Below are positions 1 to 8,906 of a stretch of 64,000 nucleotides of DNA, piece after piece. Origin of the DNA: Laetiporus sulphureus 93-53 (taxonomy: Eukaryota; Basidiomycota; Agaricomycetes; Polyporales; Laetiporaceae). A program made the translations under genes and the position numbers. The stretch is taken from NCBI RefSeq assembly GCF_001632365.1, contig NW_024468603.1:1-64000 (forward strand). Direction: 5' to 3'. Numbering within the stretch: position 1 is the stretch's first letter; each line of letters opens with the position of its first letter. Under the pieces are notes generated by a model. The model ran no database searches and was not told the origin of the DNA. It saw nothing but the letters and a program-made list of their open reading frames with translations.

Positions 1-71
1 GCTTCGGGGTCGTCCATTTCGACCCACGAGATGATAGGATTTACTGCATCGATGTTGTGTCCATTAAACAT

Positions 72-656
72 TCAGAATGCAGTTGGCTCCTCATCTGCCA
101 CTTGTTGTGCTCGTTGCGAGATTTCTTCAGCTTCCTCTCTCGCAATGGCTTGTTGTCTTTTACGAAGCCTCTGGTGGTGACACGTACTTGGGCATCGTGA
201 GTATTTCCATTCTCCAGCTTGCCAGTTGATTTCTGGATTATGCTGATGTAAGTATGACATCCCAATGATCATGTCTAATTTCCCGATGTCCGTGACTAGC
301 AGACGGTGGGTGGAACCATGATCTCCGACTTTGAGGTATGCTTTTACATAGTCAGTTATTTCTCCATGTTTGTTTTGGGATCCATCAGCATTGTACACTT
401 TGTATGTTGTATTAAGCTTGGAGGTCGCAATTCGATTGTTCTTTACGAATTGCTTGCTGATGTACATGGAATATGCTCCTGAGTCGACTAAAGCTTCGGC
501 GCTCAATTTTTTGCCGTACACCCATAATGTAACTGGTAAATAGAATGATGATAAATTTGGAGACGAATTCTTTATTGTTACATTATCATCCTCTGCGTTG
601 CGACGATCTACAGAGGTGTCTAATTCGGGTGCTAAATGTACAGGTCTTATATAATG
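72..656 (-). pseudogene. Element A pol start: retropepsin-like aspartic protease
   Basis: The minus frame is open from about 656 down to a stop at 72. It contains the aspartic protease active-site motif VDSGA followed by a hydrophobic strand, and further on the flap-side pattern IGMSYLHQHNPEIN, as in Ty3/gypsy and DDI1-like retropepsins. The enzyme would cut the Gag-Pol polyprotein inside the virus-like particle. The frame lies downstream of gag in another phase, which suggests a frameshift or a decayed junction. After the protease the chain becomes Arg/Glu/Gln-rich and ends at a stop before any RT motif. The rest of pol would lie outside the window. Family call is secure, intactness is not. 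Confidence 0.7.
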
Positions 657-679
657 TTCTGGGGACTCTGACGAGCTGC

Positions 680-2395
680 CTACAGATCCCCTTTGAGAAA
701 ACCCTTCTGATTCCTCCTTGAAGAGCCCTCTCCCGCCTTCCTTGATGAACTGGATCCATTCGCCCTCAGGCGCCTGAGCCTTGAGAGGATCACGGCGAAA
801 TCTTCGTCTGACTCGGATGCATCAGGCTCGCTTTCCGAGTGGATGCTGTGGTCGCTGATATGCGCAGCTGTCTCCTTACCCTTCCCCTTAGTCTTAGAGG
901 GAGAGCTCTTTTTCTTTGGCTTCTTCTCTTCTTCGGTATCAGAGCTTTCGCTCTCTGTATCTGATGAAGTGGAATCAGATACTACCTGTCGCGTCTTGGA
1001 CGACTTGGATTTATTCCTGGTGTCGTCCTTCTTCTTCACGTCCTTCTTCTTCGCAGCTGTCTCTTTCTCCTTCTCAATCTGCCTCTTGACATGGTCCAAT
1101 TTGAAACAATCGGTGCAATACTTGCCGAAGTGTTTCGACGATTTGAAGAACGTCGGCTTGTTCTTCTTGCAGTTGGCGCAGACCAACTTGTCGTCTTGCA
1201 CGCTTCGCGCTTTGCCCGATTTACTCTTTCCCTTCTTCCCGACTGCATCAACCTCCATAGCATTCGGGTCCTTGGTTTCGGCCTTGGCATGGTGGCCTTC
1301 TCGTTGTAGTGATGTGAATATCCGGAGTGCGAATGTAAGGAACTCGGTCCACTTCTTGGGCCAGTTGTCCTTAGTGGTATCCACCAGCATGAGCAGCCAT
1401 GTTTTCTCCGGGATATGTTTCTTGATCTTTTCGATCAGGTCTTGGTCCGAGAAGCCTGTACCAGTTGCCTTTGGACGGAAGTCTTCTGCGAACTTTTGGA
1501 AGTCTCGATGATCCTTCTTGATGAAGGCTTCTAACTCCGTTCGCTTCTTGTCGTCCTTGTCCAATGATTCATATGCCGTGCGAAGTTCAGCGACGAACTC
1601 CGCCCAAGTTCCTGGTGCCTTATTATTTTCGTTTATTTCGGTAATCCAATGTCGCATGTATTCGCGTGCTCCTCCTTTCAGGAGCAAGAGGGTAGACATA
1701 ATTTTGGACTCGTCTTTGGTATGTCCGGTATATTTCAACCAGAGCATGACTTGTTTGAGCCAATCATCGAGATTGACTCCGTCCTTATTGCCACCATATT
1801 TTTCTGGTTGGTCAATTTTTACGCCTTTACCCTTGTGACCAAACGACGGCTCATCGTCGTCGTCCGTGTCGTCGACATTGTTACCGCCTTGCCCTACTTT
1901 CCGTCCCTGCGTAGATGCCCATGCGCGAAGTCAATCGTGTGATTTCTTCAGGTCTTCCATCCTGGTTTGGAGATCCTTGACCTCATCGTCAAATGCCACA
2001 AATGCTTCGTTAGTGGTCTTGTTTTCCTCAAGTAAAGCTGACGAGGTTTTCTCCAAGTCTGCGATTCGAGACTCAGATTGTTGACGATGTTGGTCTAAGA
2101 AGACCGTCCGATTGTGAAACTCCGTGGTGTTACATTCCATTGTATGCGCTTGGCGCTGGATAAGATTTTCGTAATGCGCCACCGTTTGTTGACGCATCTC
2201 TTCTACCACGTTTGTGACGAGATCGACTACCCAATTTTTTACATTTTTGGGTATGTTCGCATTTGGGAGCACCGTGTCGGCAAGGGCTTGACGAATGATA
2301 GGATTCGGGGGTTGCAAAACAATATTAAGATGTGCAGGAAGCTCCGGAGATGGAGCCCGAGAGAAGCTTGGATCATTTGGAGTGGGAGTCGTCAT
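680..2395 (-). pseudogene. Element A gag, interrupted by one in-frame stop
   Basis: Two ORFs (start at 2,395; 1,747 down to 680) are one frame separated by a TGA at 1,931-1,933, where a Trp codon is likely. The N-terminal part has a long Gln/Glu-rich heptad segment (coiled coil). The middle has the retrotransposon Gag pattern GGNKDGVNLDDWLKQV followed by LLLLKGGAREYM. The C-terminal part has a CxxC...CxxC cluster (CANCKK ... CTDCF) instead of the usual CCHC knuckle, then a very charged Lys/Ser/Glu tail. Gag would form the particle and bind RNA. The start codon follows the upstream ORF's stop by one base (TAA-G-ATG), which suggests coupled or reinitiated translation. Confidence 0.7.
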
Positions 2396-2396
2396 C

Positions 2397-2933
2397 TTAC
2401 AATTCTTCCTCTATTTCTCGAAGATGTTCTTCGAACTCGACGATATGGCTATTGGCGATCGTGGCCTGTCGGGCAATTACTCGTCCTGAGCGTTGGTTTC
2501 GCAGCAACCAAAGGTCTCGATGGATGACCTTGACGAAGGGTTGCCACAAAAACCTGGTTTTGTCCCTGACTGCGGGCCACTGGTGATTATGATGAATTTC
2601 GCAAATACGCTCGACTTCTTCGAGCCAATCGACGAAGCTATTGTAAGCTTCGGTGAGACGGTCTTCGGGTTCTTCGGATCCAATAGGGATATAGCAGATA
2701 TGAACCGCGACGTTCCTCCAAACAAATTCTGGATAGATTTGAAGGGCGTAGATGTGATATACGTCGTGGTAATCGATGTCGAAAGTATCCTCATATGTAG
2801 CAAACGCTTCGCCTGCTCTGTCTCGAAGAGCACGTGGAATTGAATCCCAAAGATAATCGAAGGTGTGACCGATTGAATTTAACTGCTCGAAGTTATCAAG
2901 ATTGTTCGAATCACCAGATGAAGACATATACAA
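2397..2933 (-). CDS. Element A leader ORF b (178 aa), unknown function
   Basis: An open frame with an acidic, Trp/Tyr-rich sequence rich in predicted helix (for example VDWLEEVERICEIHHNHQWP). It has no signal peptide, membrane segment or motif that I recognise. It sits between leader ORF a and gag, and its stop is one base before the gag ATG. The tight packing and lack of stops over 178 codons make it a real element gene rather than chance. Basidiomycete gypsy elements often carry such uncharacterised ORFs before gag. Function is not known. Confidence 0.5.
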   Translation of the reverse strand: MYMSSSGDSNNLDNFEQLNSIGHTFDYLWDSIPRALRDRAGEAFATYEDTFDIDYHDVYHIYALQIYPEFVWRNVAVHICYIPIGSEEPEDRLTEAYNSFVDWLEEVERICEIHHNHQWPAVRDKTRFLWQPFVKVIHRDLWLLRNQRSGRVIARQATIANSHIVEFEEHLREIEEEL

Positions 2934-2948
2934 AATGAATATTCGTAT

Positions 2949-3650
2949 CTACAGCAAATGTTGCCCTGTGACCTGTATTCCTAGACGATATTTCTGGATA
3001 ATATCTCTGATTATCCAGCGAGCTTCTCTGCCCTGATGCTTCCTCTCCTGGATGTAGTTACAGAAGTCGTGAACCACGTGTTGGTGAACGAAGGGAAGCT
3101 TGAATTCTGCGATGTCAGTGCGGATGGATTCGAGCTTGAGTATGAGATGCTCGAGATCAAGGATGTCGTGGTCGTCAAGCTGACGACGGTATCGTTTGGT
3201 GAGTAGAATACGAATCTGTCGAAGAGTGCCTTCGACGCGTTGAGTTGAGATGATGGAGACGGCGAGAGGATAGATGAAATGAGACCCAGTAGCGGTCTCG
3301 ACGTATGTTCCTTGATTGAGATCTGGACCAGATGGTCCTGCAGGTAGTCTCGGTCGTCTGACCGAGGGAGTCTGGATAATAGAAACTGAACTAGTGCCGT
3401 GAGGGGGCCGACCTCCCGTAGAGATGTGTCCTGGCCTTGGCAGGGGTCTTATGGGCCGCTGCTCGTAGAACTCTTCTGGAGTTCTTGCTCGAGGACGACG
3501 GATGACACCGTCGATGCTGTGCAATGCCTTGGTGCGGCTTACGCTGGTAGAGTCGGCGACTGATGGAACGTCAGGTGAAGATATGACACTGCTAACGTGC
3601 GGGTGGACGTGCGAAGACGCAACACTGCGGTGAGTACGCTGGGCAGGCAC
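2949..3650 (-). CDS. Element A leader ORF a (233 aa), unknown function
   Basis: The first ORF of the element on the minus strand. Its N-terminal 110 residues are Pro/Ser/Arg-rich and probably disordered. The C-terminal 120 residues look helical and charged (QIRILLTKRYRRQLDDHD, then a segment ending near KYRLGIQ). No known domain was recognised. It ends 15 bp before leader ORF b, so the first three ORFs form a compact series. The LTR-like TATA box is about 240 bp upstream of the ATG. Confidence 0.5.
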   Translation of the reverse strand: MPAQRTHRSVASSHVHPHVSSVISSPDVPSVADSTSVSRTKALHSIDGVIRRPRARTPEEFYEQRPIRPLPRPGHISTGGRPPHGTSSVSIIQTPSVRRPRLPAGPSGPDLNQGTYVETATGSHFIYPLAVSIISTQRVEGTLRQIRILLTKRYRRQLDDHDILDLEHLILKLESIRTDIAEFKLPFVHQHVVHDFCNYIQERKHQGREARWIIRDIIQKYRLGIQVTGQHLL

Positions 3651-3816
3651 TCGAGGCAGGTAAGATAAGCAGACTTATTCTTCTATCACAAACTTAGGAC
3701 GCAGAGCGCCGACTAAGCCTATGACCTTATGATCAAACACTTACTGACTGTTGACGACGTAAGGATGGACACAAAGATGATCAAGATAAAGCAGCGACTT
3801 GCAAGTGGTCACTGGT

Positions 3817-4398
3817 GACACTATATGGATAGGCGTAGCAGAGATGAGAATAAGTCTGGGGGACTTATGCGTCTCAGAGCTCTGGCTTATATACATGAGC
3901 GGAGGGACCCTTGGTACCCTGATACCCCAGAACCACTAGCTAATGGACATTGTCTGATTGGTTACCACTACCTGTCAGACTACATGTGTCATGCATGCCG
4001 AACCTCCGAACTACTTAGTAAGACCATGGGAATGGTATTGCCCGTAATGGCTACATCTCCGGTGGCGTGGTATCTATCTACCTCGTGCATGTGAACTAAT
4101 ATCCCCTTAAGGGCATATCTCCGGTGGCATGTATCCCCTTCGTTGGATTCTTCCGGAGTCCGACCATTGCTTCTAGATGGGATGATATTACTGTATAAGT
4201 TAGGCTTACCTAATACCAGCACTACTTGTCACATGTGTGGATATCACGTGATATGTCACGTGACTAGACCTGGACCTTCGGGGCGTCTAGGACTGTTAGT
4301 ACTTCGCGTACCAGTTCGTTCCTTTCTGAACAGCCTAGCGCTGATGTTAAATGATGTCTTGGTCACGTGAAGAGGTGAAAACGTGAAAATCTGTGACA
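3817..4398 (-). repeat. Probable 5' LTR/promoter region of element A
   Basis: On the minus strand this stretch begins TGTCACAG at 4,398 and holds a good TATA box (TATATAAG, about 3,889-3,898) about 500 bp downstream, as in an LTR U3-R. It lies directly upstream of the first ORF of element A. The inner border (near 3,817) and a primer-binding site are not clear, and the matching 3' LTR is outside the window, so the limits are tentative. Confidence 0.4.
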
Positions 4399-4449
4399 AG
4401 CAGGTTGTATCGAATCACATCACGATTCAAATAATACACCAATAAACCT

Positions 4450-4539
4450 CTGCATGATCAATAAAACCAACCGCGTAGACACAAATCCTTCGAATGAAGG
4501 GTGTATATGTGTGACGGTTTAGATCATCTATAAAAGCAG
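4450..4539. other. Five-stem nested hairpin
   Basis: Consecutive pairings from outside inwards: CTGC/GCAG, ATGATC/GATCAT, ACCG/CGGT, ACAC/GTGT and CCTT/AAGG, with a 6-nt loop at 4,491-4,496. Internal loops carry AATAAA on one side and CTATAAAA on the other, like the TATAA/ATAAA internal loop of family 3. Confidence 0.45.
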
Positions 4540-4727
4540 ACTTTTACAGTTTATGCCAATGAGTTAAATCTGAGCCACTAGATCAAAGCTAACTGCATAT
4601 GATTCAAAGTATGCATGCATGGCAAGATCTGTGACGTCCTCAACATAAGGACCTGTAGTCACCTAGGCTTTGAATAAACTCATGTCTAGTCCAATATCAA
4701 TAAAACGAATACACAAAATCTTAGTTA

Positions 4728-4790
4728 AACATTCGCACAATAATGCTTCGGACCGACAGCGGTTCCTACAATAGAAGTATTAGCAATGTT
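4728..4790. other. Three-stem nested hairpin
   Basis: AACATT/AATGTT encloses AATGCTTC/GAAGTATT (8 bp, one G-T pair), which encloses GGACC/GGTTCC with one bulged T around a 6-nt loop. No ORF crosses it. Confidence 0.45.
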
Positions 4791-4884
4791 AACAAGAAAA
4801 TGGATTTATACCATTACCACAAACCTATAAGCCAATCGTCAAGAAATGACTCACTGGGCCAACTGACAATAACCCAGTATCCTC

Positions 4885-5008
4885 GCGGATAGATTGAAGT
4901 ACGTCTGCCAGGAAGATCAAGGATATCGACGTGTAGATTGAAGTACGCACGTTGAGAACTCCGAATTGCAAACGGAGGATTCCGCTGCATAGATTATAGT
5001 ACGTGCAG
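4885..5008. repeat. Hairpin family 2: three units with a 14-nt TAGATT...AGTACG loop
   Basis: Three consecutive hairpins: 4,885-4,908 (stem GCGGA/TCTGC), 4,927-4,954 (CGACGTG/CACGTTG, one G-T pair) and 4,985-5,008 (CTGCA/TGCAG). The 14-nt loop is identical in the first two and differs at two positions in the third. The stems share almost no sequence but all pair. The first unit has an extra outer stem TATCCT/AGGATA. Confidence 0.6.
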
Positions 5009-5147
5009 TAGAACAGTCGATCGACAATCAATAAAGGCAAAATGGTATAAAGGTGTAATGGAATATCGCGAATATTAGAAAGGAAAAGGAGGCACACATT
5101 GTGCTAGTGTAAAGGGATTTGCACAGATCAATCCAAGAGTTAGATCA

Positions 5148-5199
5148 CTTCCTCTTAATGAGAATCTCCGGCAACACGGACTTCGTATTCTCGAGGAAG
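5148..5199. other. 13-bp hairpin with a 5-nt bulge
   Basis: CTTCCTC pairs with GAGGAAG and GAGAAT with ATTCTC, separated only by a TTAAT bulge on the 5' side. A small CCG/CGG hairpin sits in the loop. This is the longest near-perfect stem I found in the block. Confidence 0.5.
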
Positions 5200-5212
5200 G
5201 ATATCAATGCAA

Positions 5213-5270
5213 GTCATTATAAATTGCGGTCAAACCAGAAGACCCTGAAGCAATATAAAATGACAATAAA
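5213..5270. repeat. Hairpin family 3, copy 1 (nested P1-P2-P3 structure)
   Basis: Nested stems read on the plus strand: P1 GTCAT/ATGAC (5,213-5,217 with 5,260-5,264), P2 ATTGC/GCAAT (5,223-5,227 with 5,250-5,254) and P3 GGTC/GACC (5,228-5,231 with 5,241-5,244). The internal loop is TATAA opposite ATAAA, a CTGAA bulge lies on the 3' side, and AATAAA follows. Spacing equals that of copy 2. Confidence 0.6.
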
Positions 5271-5718
5271 CGGATAACCTGAAGAAGCGCATCTGTTTAC
5301 ATCACAAACAGATACAAGTCGAGGTTGTGTAACAACTTGATTTGCAAACAAGTTGACACCATTGATTAAATCACAATCAATGAAAATAATCGACAGCCAG
5401 TATAAGGCCTTGTAGTCGATCTATGCCTCGCCGACGGTTGATAACTCCACACCGTCGCAAAAGAATAGAAATGCTATACGAAAATACAAATTTTCTGTGA
5501 TGTTCAGAAAGTATCTTCGCAAGCTGTATAGCAAGCATTTCGTCAAGCCCTGTCAGCAGAATTAGGCCTAGTTAGCCAATTCATTTAAATCATCTATATC
5601 GCCTCTCGTGCAATAAAGTCTTCTTCATATAAAAAGACACGAGCTTAATAGGCAATAAGGGCATGACACCACAACATCAAGTTCCCGTGCACTCAATCAA
5701 CCTTTGTCATTTAAGGCA

Positions 5719-5755
5719 GTACTGGCAGCTTTGAGCGCCATAAAAGTACAATAAG
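5719..5755. repeat. Hairpin family 4, copy 1 (GGC-GC-TTTGA-GC-GCC core)
   Basis: Outer stem GTACT/AGTAC (5,719-5,723 with 5,745-5,749) encloses an inner stem GGC/GCC and GC/GC with one bulged base and a TTTGA loop. Then follows ATAAA on the 3' side, and AATAAG after the unit. Confidence 0.55.
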
Positions 5756-5952
5756 CCCGACATGACTGGTAAAGCATCCTTACATCACAAGGATGGAATA
5801 CTCCAATATGAATATCTTTAGTCGAAAAAGCGTCCGGAGATAATAGGAGATAATAATGCAACTCTCGGTAATCGAAACCGCTCAATCGCTGACTGATCCT
5901 TCTCAACAAAAAGAAATTCGGAGATATTCACCAAGGTTTATAAGAGACAATA

Positions 5953-6047
5953 CCTTCATTAAATCAGCGAATAAGGCTGGGGAGCCGAAAATCATTCGTT
6001 GAGGGAACTTTCATTAAACCAAGAATATGCTGACCGAACATTCTTGG
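5953..6047. repeat. Hairpin family 5: two units led by TTCATTAAA
   Basis: Unit 1 pairs CAGCGAAT (5,965-5,972) with ATTCGTTG (5,994-6,001), one G-T pair, and contains an inner GGCT-gggg-AGCC hairpin. Unit 2 pairs CCAAGAAT (6,019-6,026) with ATTCTTGG (6,040-6,047), a perfect 8 bp. Each is preceded by TTCATTAAA plus a pyrimidine, 56-57 bp apart. Arms differ but complementarity is kept. Confidence 0.5.
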
Positions 6048-6124
6048 CAATACCCATGGGAAGATTCTTCATCCCTGCGATCGATCACATCATGAAGGAT
6101 TAGGTCGATCAGCAAAACACATCA

Positions 6125-6676
6125 ACCGGCTACATGCGAGTCTAGCCGGTGACCGCTATAAATCGCGAGTTGAGATTGAAAAATATCTCTATACTCTTGA
6201 TTATTCAGAGGAAAAGGACACCACTTAAAATCAATGCGGATAATAAGTAAATCAGGCATCCAGTGTTCACGAGGATTTGACTTCGCTACAACTGGTAAAA
6301 GGCTCTACTATTCCTAACCGGCCCTACGAACACCTGCTTTACAAAAATGAATTTTAATTCATTGTCCTTAATATCTTGCCACCTATTCAGTGCCACCAAA
6401 AGCGTACAATCATCGCTTGTCTTAGAGCTTCTCTCACTGCTGCTCACATGATTAGTTTGAACTTGTCTCATATTCGAAGACAATACATCCTTATGTCCCT
6501 TATATAAGTCAAACCTGTGTTCCTGACTGGCTGCTTTAAGCGTCATTATAATCAAGGATGTTTGTACTAGGACGTAAATAAGGAGGTCTTTCGACAAAGG
6601 CACTAAAGGTTCCTACGATCAAAACAAGTTGAATCTGTCCAGCAATACTTAATTGTATTTCGACGGACTAATCAAC
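6125..6676. other. Further hairpins of the array
   Basis: Examples in this stretch: 6,125-6,150 (ACCGGCTA/TAGCCGGT, perfect 8 bp, 10-nt loop); an almost perfect palindrome AATGAATT-TT-AATTCATT near 6,345; TTGTCT/AGACAA near 6,464; and a three-level nest at 6,628-6,676 (GTTGA/TCAAC, GTCC/GGAC, AATAC/GTATT). Stops interrupt every frame. Confidence 0.4.
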
Positions 6677-7128
6677 GAGCCTAATTGCAGAAAGAGATGA
6701 ACGCCCTTGCGCGCAATAGAAATGAACGACTAAATCAGCTAAATAACCTGACGACATCCACTGGAGTGCGGCAAATGCTATAAGTTTTATGCTTTATGCA
6801 ATTTTTCTATGCATTATGCATCTTTTTAAGAAAAATATATAAAACACCGCACGACGAAGGGGATGAGCAATAAAGGTTCTGATTCATTGGTACTCCGATG
6901 TTGGTCTGAGCAACCGACACACACGATCTACGAGTACCTCGTTCCTACATATAAATTGCCTAATATGCGCACAAGACCTCGATACAGGAAAGGGTAAACA
7001 AAGAGCAATACCTGAATTGTCAAACGACCATATTATCTGTCTACATCACTGGCAGATACAAGTGGAAATGCTATGTCCAGGAGAACATAACCTCGAAGAG
7101 GGGGTAGAAAAGCAAAAATCGCTAGCCA

Positions 7129-7181
7129 TATATTATAAATTGCGACCAAGAAGTAAAGGTCCTGATGCAATATAAAATATA
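7129..7181. repeat. Hairpin family 3, copy 2
   Basis: Same layout as copy 1 with different arms: P1 TATAT/ATATA (7,129-7,133 with 7,177-7,181), P2 ATTGC/GCAAT, P3 GACC/GGTC. Internal loop TATAA opposite ATAAA and a CTGAT bulge. P1 and P3 differ from copy 1 on both sides and still pair. Confidence 0.6.
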
Positions 7182-7268
7182 TAGCAACCTCTCGAGAAAA
7201 CTCCGCCAGATGAGGACAATTCCTTCAAGCATTCACTACCACTTGAACTAGTGTAATCAATGACCACA

Positions 7269-7325
7269 TGCATTATAAATCGCGGTTCAAACAAGAAGAA
7301 CCCTGATGCGATAAAAGGTGCATGC
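7269..7325. repeat. Hairpin family 3, copy 3
   Basis: P2 has become ATCGC/GCGAT (7,279-7,283 with 7,308-7,312), a T-A to C-G exchange on both arms relative to copies 1 and 2. P3 is GGTTC/GAACC, the CTGAT bulge is kept, and the outer arm is GCAT/ATGC. This copy gives the clearest compensating change of the family. Confidence 0.6.
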
Positions 7326-7659
7326 TTCAAGAGACCTACGTCTACAAAAGACGTCAAAACTGACTTCAAGACGAAACATAACCCTCAAGATTTCGGATCC
7401 TTATTGAGCAAATAAGAGACAAGCTCCTCAAATGTATCAAAAATATTCCATAATCCATAAAATAGAAACTTGTGCTATACCAATAAGAAGAAAGACGGTC
7501 CACAATCCGCATCGCTGACTTTAAAAGAACGTTCAGGACCTGTTGTCTAACTTCAAAAAGGTATCTCCAAGCACACATAAAGTTCTATTATAAGGATTGG
7601 CAATAATGACGACACCACGTTTCTATCAAAAGGAATCTTTATGCTGCTGTGAATGGGTA

Positions 7660-7696
7660 GCACTGGCCGCTTTGAGCGCCATTAAAGTGCAATAAA
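7660..7696. repeat. Hairpin family 4, copy 2
   Basis: Same core as copy 1 with the outer stem GCACT/AGTGC (7,660-7,664 with 7,686-7,690). The second pair is C-G here and T-A in copy 1, a compensating change. ATTAA replaces ATAAA, and AATAAA follows. A weaker third relative lies at 6,524-6,554 (loop TTTAA, GGC/GTC, outer stem 4 of 5 pairs). Confidence 0.55.
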
Positions 7697-8206
7697 CCTA
7701 ACCAGTAGTAATTCCAATTGATCTTAAGGAAACAGTTCGTCATGGACCAGTTGTGAGACTCGGATCATTCAGTGACACATAGTACTCTCGCCTACATATC
7801 TCCTCGAAGAATCTAGGATTCAAAGGACCTTATAAGCACACTTGGGTGGAAGATCGTCTATTCCTGAATCAAATAATCGATGCCTAATAGCAGGATATCA
7901 GTTTGTGTTCACGACTATGAGTTGCGCCTTGCATGTAAAAGGCCAATAAAATCACTGAGATACTCAAAGTCGGACATGAACAACCTGCTGCGTTGATATT
8001 TGAATAACGGAATGTGCTGCACTTCATTGTGCCTTCAGCACCTTAGATCTTTTCACCTCGACGAAGTAAAACTGGATCAAAAAGGAATGAACCGACGTGC
8101 GAAACGTTATCCAGTTATATTAGTCACTTGTGCTGTCCTATGATAATCCTGCGGAACTTCCATGAAAGTGGGAGCAAAGCCCAACACTTCGACAGAGCTC
8201 AGGCCT

Positions 8207-8217
8207 TAAAAAGGGGG
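8207..8217 (+). promoter_or_regulatory. Polypurine tract before an LTR-like repeat
   Basis: The run AAAAAGGGGG lies three to four bases before TGTCAC, exactly where a plus-strand polypurine primer sits before a 3' LTR. It closes the stem-loop block and supports reading that block as the internal part of an LTR element on the plus strand. Confidence 0.45.
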
Positions 8218-8220
8218 TAC

Positions 8221-8906
8221 TGTCACAAATACAGTCCTTGTGACCCTAACCATTCTCATATAAATACCCTAAGCGCTGGACCAGGCTATACTTCACTTAG
8301 CCAGGTATCCAAGTGCACATCTGTATATTACACGGATGGTGCTGACGCACATAGCATATTACATTACATATGCTGGTATAGAGAATAGGTTACACGGGTT
8401 ACCTGTGAAGGACTAGATCCAACATATAGTCTCATGTCCTCACGTGACCTCCAGCGGGCTATGCTGCTACAAGGGCCTACAGCCGAAAAGTGCTCAGCAA
8501 GCGTAGAACGAAGGAAATCTAGTCACATGACTAAAAGCCCTTAAATGGAATGCGTCACAAATGTGCCGATCATATACAATCTGACACAATGGATCGTATC
8601 ACGATCATAGTTCCCAAGGGAACCATTGAGTCCTACAATAGATTGTATCAGCACGTGACTTATCGGGATCAACCAGAAATCAATTGACTAGTCGCCGATA
8701 TAAGTCCTGGCCATCAAGCCACATAAGACTTACGACATATTAATAGTCATGGAGATAGATCTCATAGCGTCTATTAGACTGAACCAACCAACCTCAATCC
8801 TAGTCTCGCAAGAGACCTGTTAAAGGATTAGAGCAAGACAGTCTACGCTATCCTTATCCCGAAGATACGACGGAACAGCCTTTTACTAGACTTAGCATAT
8901 GTGACA
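8221..8906 (+). repeat. LTR-like segment with TGTCAC...GTGACA ends
   Basis: Starts TGTCACAAAT directly after the polypurine tract and can end at GTGACA (8,901-8,906), giving matching 6-bp inverted ends and a length (686 bp) like that of the other LTRs here. It contains possible TATA boxes (TATAAATA near 8,260 and ATATAAG near 8,698) and no ORF. A second copy upstream of the stem-loop block was not found by eye, so the LTR call rests on the ends and the tract alone. Confidence 0.4.

Larger units (their letters stand above)
1..4398 (-). mobile_element. Element A: 5' part of a Ty3/gypsy LTR retrotransposon, cut by the window edge
   Basis: Read on the minus strand from about 4,398 downwards there is an LTR-like promoter region, two leader ORFs, a gag with coiled coil and cysteine cluster, and the start of pol with a retropepsin motif. 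Order and orientation fit one element whose RT, integrase and 3' LTR lie beyond position 1. Its gag and leader proteins are not similar by eye to those of elements 1 and 2, so this is a different family. At least one in-frame stop interrupts gag, so this copy is probably dead. LTR limits are uncertain. Confidence 0.75.
4399..8206. other. Stem-loop array without protein genes
   Basis: About 3.8 kb, AT-richer than the flanks and with no credible ORF, is built almost end to end of short inverted repeats with 5-13 bp stems. Several are nested. At least five families recur in which a loop or internal loop is conserved while both arms of the stem change in a compensating way (see the separate entries). 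Many units are followed by AATAAA or AATAAG. Because complementarity reads the same on both strands, the transcribed strand is undecided. The AATAAR tails and conserved loops are given here as read on the plus strand. The block ends at a polypurine run and an LTR-like repeat, so it may be the internal region of a non-autonomous LTR element. Function unknown. Confidence 0.6.

Noticed and set aside
843..1511. 222-codon plus-strand ORF
   Set aside because: Shadow of the Lys/Ser-rich gag on the minus strand; its Ser/Phe/Leu-rich make-up is the reverse complement of those codons.
4399..8206. CRISPR-like array
   Set aside because: Spacing is irregular, repeats are structural rather than identical, and the host is a eukaryote.
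4399..8906. Hammerhead-type ribozymes or tRNA genes in the stem-loop block
   Set aside because: CTGATG-like strings and tRNA-like loops (GGTTCAAA) occur, but the hammerhead core with a second conserved GAAA and the cloverleaf with proper arm lengths are absent.
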